Of a stretch of DNA of 64,000 nucleotides, positions 58,548 to 64,000 are shown piece by piece; position 1 is the first letter of the stretch, and every line of letters begins with the position of its first letter. The position numbers were made by a program, and so were the translations under genes. A model generated the notes under the pieces. It saw only the letters and a list, made by a program, of their open reading frames with translations. It was not told the DNA's origin and ran no database searches. The stretch is taken from assembly GCA_028710895.1 (NCBI GenBank), contig JAQTTH010000006.1, forward strand, positions 62,001 through 126,000, read 5' to 3'. Source of the DNA: Paludibacter sp. Its GTDB lineage: Bacteria; Bacteroidota; Bacteroidia; Bacteroidales; Paludibacteraceae.

Positions 58548-61178
58548 ATGCAATACAAAACGCTTTTCTCTTTCTCATTGCTATTCATTTTTAGCCAACT
58601 CATTGTAGCGCAAACAACTACTAAAGATACTACCGAAGTTCCCGTAATTGAATACTCCAACTCTACTCCCAAATACGAGATTGCCGATATTAAAGTTACC
58701 GGTGCCAGTAATTACGAAGATTTTGTACTAATTGGATTCTCAGGTCTTTCTGTAGGTGACATTATAGAGGTGCCGGGTGATGCTATTACAAACGCCGTTA
58801 AACGGTTTTGGAAACAAGGACTTTTTGCCGATGTGAAAATTCTTGCAACAAAAATGCAGGATGGTAAAGTCTGGCTTAATATAGCGCTAAAAGAACGTCC
58901 GCGTGTTTCCGAGATAAACTATAGTGGTTTAAAAAAGAATGAAATAGACGACTTGAGTGCACGCATCGGTATAGTTAAAGGAAATCAAATTACTCCCAAC
59001 ATTTCGGATAGAGCAAAAAAGGTTATCGAAAAATTCATGGAAGAAAAGGGCTTCCTGAATGTGGTTGTAAATGTGTATCAACGTAATGACCCCAATAAAG
59101 CAGGTCATGTAGTTGTAGATATTAATGTTGACAAGAAACTAAAAACAAAAATTCATCAACTTGTATACACTGGCAATGTGGCATTGAATCACAACAAGAT
59201 AAACCATGTAATGAAAAAGACTAACGACAATAACTGGCGTAACTTTTTCCGTACTAAAAAGTTTGTGAAGGAAGAATACGAAAAAGATAAAGTAGCATTA
59301 ATTGAAAAATATAATGAAATTGGTTACCGCGACGCATTCATTGTATCAGACAGTGTTGTGAAATATGACGATAAAAGTGTAGACGTCTATATCAAAATTG
59401 ACGAAGGCAAAAAATACTATTATCGTAACATCAAATGGATAGGAAACACAATATATCCATACGAGTACCTAAACACTGTATTAGGTATCAAAAAAGGCGA
59501 TGTCTACAATCACAAACTCTTGATGGAAAAACTTGAAACTGACGAGAATGAAGCAGTTAGCAAGCTGTATAAAGACCGTGGATATTTATTTTTTCAAGTT
59601 GATCCGGTAGAAGTTCAGGTAAACAATGATTCGATTGATTTTGAAATGCGCATTATGGAAGGCAAACCAGCCACCATTAATGAAATTGGCATAAAAGGAA
59701 ACACACGTGTTTACGAACATGTTGTGCGTCGTGAGATCAGAACAAAACCAGGGCAATTATACAGTCAGGAAGCCGTTATGCGTACATTGCGTGAACTAGC
59801 TCAAATGGGTCATTTCGATCAGGAAAAGCTTCGCCCGGACATTCAACCGGATCCGGAAAACGGAACTGTTGATATCAACTATCAATTGGAAACAAAAGGT
59901 AGCGACCAGGTTGAATTTTCTGCTGGTTGGGGTTCTACTGGTGTTGTTGGAAGTATAGGTTTGAAATTCAGCAACTTTGCTATTCAAAACTTATTCCGCC
60001 CTGAAACATATCGTATAGTACCGCAAGGAGAAGGACAAACTTTCAGTTTAAATGCCAGAACAAACGGTCAATCTTATTCTTCATTTAGTCTATCGTTTTT
60101 AGAGCCTTGGTTGGGAGGAAAACGTCCGAACTCACTTTCTGCATCGGTCTATTATTCCACACAATCTGCAATCAGTTCACGCTATCAATCAAATTTATCC
60201 AACATGTATAGCAACTATTACAGTGGATATGGAAGCAGTTACAGTGGTTATGGAAGCGGATATGGAAGTGGTTATAACAACACTGCTTACCTAAGTGAAA
60301 TTGACCCTGAAAGATATATGCGTACGATTGGAGCATCTTTAGGCTACGGAAAAAGATTAAGCTGGCCGGATGATTATTTCCAATTCTACGGTGAATTATC
60401 GTATCAATTATTTTTATTAAACAACTGGTACCCTGGATATTTCCCTATGACTGCCGGAGCCTTCAACAACTTAAGTTTAAATCTGACGCTTAGCCGTAGT
60501 TCCATTGATAATCCAATTTACACACGTACAGGGTCTGCTTTCTCATTAGGGCTGAAAATCACTCCTCCATATTCATCTTTCAATGGTAAAGATTACACAA
60601 ACACGTCTATGACTACCCAGGAAAGGTATAAATGGATTGAATATCATAAATGGACATTCAGCGGCAAGACATTTACTCCTATTACTACTGACAATAAGCT
60701 AGTTATTATGAGTAGAGCTATGTTCTCTTACCTGGGCCATTACAACGTAAATGCACGTTCACCTTTTGAAGCATTCAGTATGGGTGGCGATGGAATGTCA
60801 AGTTATACTAGCTATGGTACCGACTATATTGCCATGCGTGGTTATACAAGTGGTTCGTTGACTCCATACAATGCTCAAACCGGAACAAGTATGGGATACC
60901 TATATAACAAATTTACAATGGAATTACGCTATCCATTATCGCTTGAACAATCTGCAACTATTTACGCCCTTACATTTGTTGAAGCTGGTAACTGTTTCAA
61001 CAGTATAAAAAATTACAATCCTTTCAATCTGAAACGTTCAGCAGGTGTTGGTGTGCGTATTTTCCTTCCAATGTTTGGTATGATGGGTATCGACTGGGGT
61101 TATGGATTTGATAGTGTAGATGGTTCAACTAAGCCTAGTGGCAGTCAGTTCCACTTTGTGTTAGGTCAGGAATTGTAA
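58548..61178 (+). CDS. bamA: Outer-membrane protein assembly factor BamA
   Basis: An 876-residue Omp85 protein. Signal peptide (TLFSFSLLFIFSQLIVAQ), then five POTRA domains over about residues 40-440 (for example YEIADIKVTGASNYEDF and NEIGIKGNTRVYEHVVRREI), and a 16-strand barrel to the end. A loop near residues 550-580 is rich in Gly/Ser/Tyr (GYGSSYSGYGSGYGSGY), encoded by a short DNA tandem repeat. Role: folding and insertion of outer-membrane proteins. Two skp/ompH genes follow. Confidence 0.96.
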   Translation: MQYKTLFSFSLLFIFSQLIVAQTTTKDTTEVPVIEYSNSTPKYEIADIKVTGASNYEDFVLIGFSGLSVGDIIEVPGDAITNAVKRFWKQGLFADVKILATKMQDGKVWLNIALKERPRVSEINYSGLKKNEIDDLSARIGIVKGNQITPNISDRAKKVIEKFMEEKGFLNVVVNVYQRNDPNKAGHVVVDINVDKKLKTKIHQLVYTGNVALNHNKINHVMKKTNDNNWRNFFRTKKFVKEEYEKDKVALIEKYNEIGYRDAFIVSDSVVKYDDKSVDVYIKIDEGKKYYYRNIKWIGNTIYPYEYLNTVLGIKKGDVYNHKLLMEKLETDENEAVSKLYKDRGYLFFQVDPVEVQVNNDSIDFEMRIMEGKPATINEIGIKGNTRVYEHVVRREIRTKPGQLYSQEAVMRTLRELAQMGHFDQEKLRPDIQPDPENGTVDINYQLETKGSDQVEFSAGWGSTGVVGSIGLKFSNFAIQNLFRPETYRIVPQGEGQTFSLNARTNGQSYSSFSLSFLEPWLGGKRPNSLSASVYYSTQSAISSRYQSNLSNMYSNYYSGYGSSYSGYGSGYGSGYNNTAYLSEIDPERYMRTIGASLGYGKRLSWPDDYFQFYGELSYQLFLLNNWYPGYFPMTAGAFNNLSLNLTLSRSSIDNPIYTRTGSAFSLGLKITPPYSSFNGKDYTNTSMTTQERYKWIEYHKWTFSGKTFTPITTDNKLVIMSRAMFSYLGHYNVNARSPFEAFSMGGDGMSSYTSYGTDYIAMRGYTSGSLTPYNAQTGTSMGYLYNKFTMELRYPLSLEQSATIYALTFVEAGNCFNSIKNYNPFNLKRSAGVGVRIFLPMFGMMGIDWGYGFDSVDGSTKPSGSQFHFVLGQEL

Positions 61179-61248
61179 TTTGGCAGAATATTTGTAATGG
61201 AGAAATTACACAATTCAAAATGATGTAAAACCATTAATCAAAAGAAAT

Positions 61249-61764
61249 ATGAAAAAACTCTTTATTTCCCTGTTCTTATTAGCCGGAATAGCATTTACCG
61301 GAAATGCACAAAAATTTGCAATGGTCGACATGGAGTATATTATGAAAAATATACCTTCGTACGAAACTGCAAATGATCAATTGAACCAAATATCAAAAAA
61401 ATGGCAATCGGAAGTTGATATTCAAATGCAGGAAGTTCAGAAAATGTATAAGAACTATCAAACAGAACTTGTTTTTCTTTCGGAAGATATGAAAGTGAAA
61501 CGCGAAGAAGAAATTGTTGCCAAAGAAAAGGCTGCTCAGGAACTGAAACGCACTTACTTTGGACCTGAAGGTGAATTATTCAAAAAACGCCAAAGCTTAA
61601 TGAAACCAATTCAGGATGAAATCTATACTGCCATACAGGAAGTAACAAAAGAAAAAGATTTGGAACTTGTATTCGATAAAAGTTCAGCAATGAGCGTTAT
61701 CTTCAGTTCTCCAAAATTAGATATTAGTGATGTAGTATTGCAAAAATTGGGTTATTCAAAATAA
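61249..61764 (+). CDS. OmpH/Skp family periplasmic chaperone 1
   Basis: A 171-residue exported helical protein: signal peptide (LFISLFLLAGIAFTGNAQ), then FAMVDMEYIMKNIPSYETANDQL and a long Lys/Glu-rich coiled coil, ending IFSSPKLDISDVVLQKLG. It is the Skp/OmpH type that holds unfolded outer-membrane proteins. It is directly downstream of bamA and paired with a second copy. Confidence 0.92.
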   Translation: MKKLFISLFLLAGIAFTGNAQKFAMVDMEYIMKNIPSYETANDQLNQISKKWQSEVDIQMQEVQKMYKNYQTELVFLSEDMKVKREEEIVAKEKAAQELKRTYFGPEGELFKKRQSLMKPIQDEIYTAIQEVTKEKDLELVFDKSSAMSVIFSSPKLDISDVVLQKLGYSK

Positions 61765-61777
61765 TTTTATAAATTTG
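61747..61777 (+). promoter_or_regulatory. Promoter of the second ompH gene
   Basis: TTG (61747-61749), a 20-bp spacer and TAAATTTG (61770-61777) fit the -33/-7 pattern. The promoter overlaps the end of the first ompH gene. Confidence 0.55.
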
Positions 61778-61820
61778 CAATCCCTTTTGAGAAATAATAA
61801 AAATTTAAAATAGAATCAAC

Positions 61821-62327
61821 ATGTTTAAAAAAATTGCTTTAGTACTGCTTTGCGCACTTCCATTCTCTTTGATGGCTCAAGAAGCTAAGTTAGGTCACGT
61901 TAACTCACAAGAAATTCTGACAGCAATGCCAGAACGTGCAACCATTGAAAAAACTATTAATGATTTACAAAGTCAGTGGGAAAAAGAATTAGTAAAAATG
62001 CGTGAAGAATATTATGCTAAAATCAAAGAATTTCAGGATAAACAAGCTACTATGCCTGAAAGTATCAAACAAGCTCGTCAAAGCGAAATTGCTGAAATAG
62101 AGCAACGTATTACAACTTTCAACCAAACTGCCAGCACAGACTTGCAAAAGAAACAACAAGAGCTTTTTGCACCGGTTATTGACAAAGTAAAGAAAGCTAT
62201 CACTGAAGTTGGAACGGAAGGTAATTATGTGTATATATTTGATTTAAGCACACAAAGTATTATTTACCAATCTCCTAAATCTAACGACGTTACTGCAGCG
62301 GTTAAGAAAAAACTAGGTTTAAAATAA
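61821..62327 (+). CDS. OmpH/Skp family periplasmic chaperone 2
   Basis: A 168-residue paralogue of the preceding protein: signal peptide (MFKKIALVLLCALPFSLMAQ), then LGHVNSQEILTAMPERATIEKTI and a coiled coil, ending in SPKSNDVTAAVKKKLGLK. Two adjacent OmpH genes after bamA are usual in Bacteroidota. It has its own probable promoter, so the second copy may be expressed more strongly. Confidence 0.92.
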   Translation: MFKKIALVLLCALPFSLMAQEAKLGHVNSQEILTAMPERATIEKTINDLQSQWEKELVKMREEYYAKIKEFQDKQATMPESIKQARQSEIAEIEQRITTFNQTASTDLQKKQQELFAPVIDKVKKAITEVGTEGNYVYIFDLSTQSIIYQSPKSNDVTAAVKKKLGLK

Positions 62328-62335
62328 TACAAGCC

Positions 62336-62393
62336 CTATCTTATAAAAAAAGACATTGAAGGAAATTCTTCAATGTCTTTTTTTATAAGATAG
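62336..62393. terminator. Bidirectional terminator
   Basis: CTATCTTATAAAAAAAGACA and TGTCTTTTTTTATAAGATAG arms with inner TTGAAG/CTTCAA pairing. Very long stem between the convergent ompH and alkaline phosphatase genes. Confidence 0.92.
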
Positions 62394-62413
62394 TATAGGA
62401 GAAACGATGATAT

Positions 62414-63484
62414 TTATTTTTTAAGCTTCAAAAGCTTTTCCAACTTAGATTTAAAACTTACATTTTCCATAAAGCCGCTAAAATTTTCGGCTCCGGGCCC
62501 AAAAGCAAATACCGGAACAGGAATTCCGGAATGTCCCTTCGTAGTAAATACTGCTTTCATTTGATCCGACCCAAATTTCCCGTCTATAATCGCCATTCCA
62601 CCGGTTTCATGATCGGCAGTAATAACGACCAGAGTATTACCATCCTTCTTAGCAAAATCAAGCGCTTTACCTATAGTTTCATCGAAATCAAGCATTTCTT
62701 TTATTACCTGCACTGAATTGTTATCGTGACAAGCCCAATCGATTTGAGAGCCCTCAACCATTAGAAAAAAACCCTTGGTGTTGTCATGTAGCATATTGAT
62801 GGCAGATTCAGTTGCCTCAGGAAGCATATTCCCACGTTCAGGCATATTAGGATTTTGATCATCGTAGAGTAAACCAACTAGTTTACCTGACTTTATTGCC
62901 TTCACTGAATCCAATTTATACGCAATCTGATAATTCTTGGCTTTCAACTCTGAAGTCAAATTCCGACCATCAGTTCGATCTTCAAAGTACTTACGACCTC
63001 CACCTATAAAAACATCGATATCTGTCTTTAAATAATCAGCAGCAATTTCCTCATACATATTACGATTAACCTGATGAGCTACATACGATGCCGGAGTGGC
63101 ATGCGTTACAGCACAAGCCACAACAATGCCAGTAGCTAGTTTATTTTGGGAGGCAAGCTCCAGAATGGATTGAACAGCAACTGAATCAGAGCTCATACCA
63201 ATCATTCCATTGTTTGTTTTCACACCACATGCCAATGCGGTTCCACCAGCACCAGAATCAGTCGTAAAGTTATTTGCGGAATATGTCTTAGAGAAACCAC
63301 TATAAGTACAGCGTTCCAGGTTTAGCTTATTACCATTTGCCACCATTCCGGCATAGATCTGCGATAGGCCCATACCATCTCCAATTAGAAAAATTACATT
63401 TTTAGGATTTTTTTGTGCGGAAACATGCTGTATTGGAATACACTGCAAACAAATAGTCAGGCAGAAGAAGAGTGTTTTTCTCAT
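62414..63484 (-). CDS. Alkaline phosphatase (PhoA type)
   Basis: A 356-residue exported phosphomonoesterase. Signal peptide (RKTLFFCLTICLQCIPIQHVSAQ); metal site FLIGDGMGLSQI; nucleophile Ser in TDSGAGGTALACGVKTNNG; zinc ligands in EGSQIDWACHDNN, ITADHETGG and TKGHSGIPVPVFAFGPGAENF. It releases phosphate from organic esters in the periplasm. The ATG at 63484 starts a clean signal peptide; the GTG at 63502 is less likely. No Pho box was recognised. Confidence 0.93.
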   Translation of the reverse strand: MRKTLFFCLTICLQCIPIQHVSAQKNPKNVIFLIGDGMGLSQIYAGMVANGNKLNLERCTYSGFSKTYSANNFTTDSGAGGTALACGVKTNNGMIGMSSDSVAVQSILELASQNKLATGIVVACAVTHATPASYVAHQVNRNMYEEIAADYLKTDIDVFIGGGRKYFEDRTDGRNLTSELKAKNYQIAYKLDSVKAIKSGKLVGLLYDDQNPNMPERGNMLPEATESAINMLHDNTKGFFLMVEGSQIDWACHDNNSVQVIKEMLDFDETIGKALDFAKKDGNTLVVITADHETGGMAIIDGKFGSDQMKAVFTTKGHSGIPVPVFAFGPGAENFSGFMENVSFKSKLEKLLKLKK

Positions 63485-63502
63485 TTGTTCTAATAGGTTC
63501 AC

Positions 63503-63820
63503 TTATGAGAGGGCATTTGAGATACCCAGCAATTCAGTTCTGATTTTTTTGAGCCGTTCTACGACCTCCTGCTGCTTGGCAACAGCATCTTTTTTCTGGC
63601 TTAATTTCCTTCTTGCACCATCAAGTGTAAGCTTCTGCTCATTCACCAGGTATATTATCTGCTTAATTATTTGAATATCCTCCGGCGAATAGAAGCGCGT
63701 ACCTTTAGCATTACGTTTGGGCGTCAACTGTTTAAATTCTTTCTCCCAAAAACGCAGATTTGATTGATTAACATCAAACATATCTGCCACCTCGGATATG
63801 GAGTAAAAAAGTTTTTCCAT
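63503..63820 (-). CDS. MerR-family transcriptional regulator
   Basis: A 105-residue protein. Winged-helix part: YSISEVADMFDVNQSNLRFWEKEFKQLTPKRNAKGTRFYSPEDIQIIKQI, followed by a short coiled tail. No C-terminal ligand domain or metal cysteines. The ATG at 63820 replaces a possible TTG at 63844. It lies 18 bp before the alkaline phosphatase start and after a LysM-protein gene; this MerR type is common in Bacteroidota, with an unknown effector. Confidence 0.9.
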   Translation of the reverse strand: MEKLFYSISEVADMFDVNQSNLRFWEKEFKQLTPKRNAKGTRFYSPEDIQIIKQIIYLVNEQKLTLDGARRKLSQKKDAVAKQQEVVERLKKIRTELLGISNALS

Positions 63821-63885
63821 AAGAATTAAATTAGCTTTTATCAATTTCTGATACTAACAGAACAACTCGAAGAAAACAGGTTCTA

Positions 63886-64000
63886 TTATTTAATTATTTT
63901 GAGGCGTTGACCCTTCTGAATTTTACTGCCTTTTATATGATTCCATTTCTTTAATTTTGAAGCTGGAATTCCATACCTGGCTGCAATTTCACTGATTGTC
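63886..64000 (-). CDS. LysM-domain protein, 3' end (partial)
   Basis: The last 37 codons of a minus-strand gene that runs off the window. The translation has TISEIAARYGIPASKLKKWN and ends KIQKGQRLKIIK, a C-terminal LysM peptidoglycan-binding repeat. In Bacteroidales such an ending is typical of LysM peptidases or lytic transglycosylases; which one cannot be decided here. Confidence 0.8.
   Translation of the reverse strand, partial: TISEIAARYGIPASKLKKWNHIKGSKIQKGQRLKIIK

Overview
The window comes from an anaerobic member of the Bacteroidota, most likely order Bacteroidales and Paludibacter-like. This is an inference from gene content: DUF4270 lipoprotein, Bacteroidota-type PurM, CBM20-GH77 amylomaltase, tandem OmpH/Skp genes behind BamA, FeoA-FeoB fusion, promoters with TAnnTTTG -7 boxes, and long palindromes in many intergenic gaps.

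Layout. 1-10 kb is housekeeping: short GT5 protein, DUF4270 lipoprotein, MscS channel, NAD synthetase, flavodiiron protein, topoisomerase III, then a 21-bp periodic repeat array. 10-15 kb is a CHASE/PAS/GAF histidine kinase with two receiver proteins. 15-33 kb is mixed metabolism and envelope: M16 peptidase, O-methyltransferase, thioesterase, SufT-like protein, LpxH, PurM, MalQ, tRNA-Cys, ECF sigma/anti-sigma/Spy-like trio, porin plus Feo iron uptake, SucCD and a PagL-like protein. 55-64 kb returns to core genes: SpmAB-like protein, YbeY, UppS, BamA, two Skp proteins, alkaline phosphatase, MerR regulator and the end of a LysM protein.

The centre (33.5-54.9 kb) is a molybdenum and nitrogen-fixation island. 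A molybdate module holds a two-Mop molbindin (divergent), an HTH-only ModE-like regulator, a porin, and modA, modB and modC. It is followed by nifH-nifI1-nifI2-nifD-nifK, then nifE-nifN-nifB-ferredoxin-nifV and three poorly understood genes (HEPN-like, NDK-like, unknown 110 aa). Facing them is a minus-strand operon: nifA-like activator, GNAT acetyltransferase, NifX-like protein and Nif11-like protein. NifD keeps all expected P-cluster and FeMo-cofactor ligands and has an insertion of about 52 residues, as in clostridial and green-sulfur types. No anfG/vnfG is present, so this is a molybdenum nitrogenase.

Regulatory reading. The nifH and nifE promoters share a 28-bp block (one mismatch) resembling a sigma54 promoter (TGGCAC, GG-N10-GA). 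Each has the dyad TACAT-N-AATGTA 147-148 bp upstream, a plausible NifA site. A third dyad/promoter pair lies ahead of the ModE-like gene, tying molybdate uptake to nif control. A 24-bp sequence matching the E. coli ModE operator layout lies ahead of the porin-modABC genes. Between modC and nifH lies an array of seven near-palindromes with a 41-42 bp period, which no gene explains. Nearly every gap inside the nif operons carries a palindromic or inverted-repeat element.
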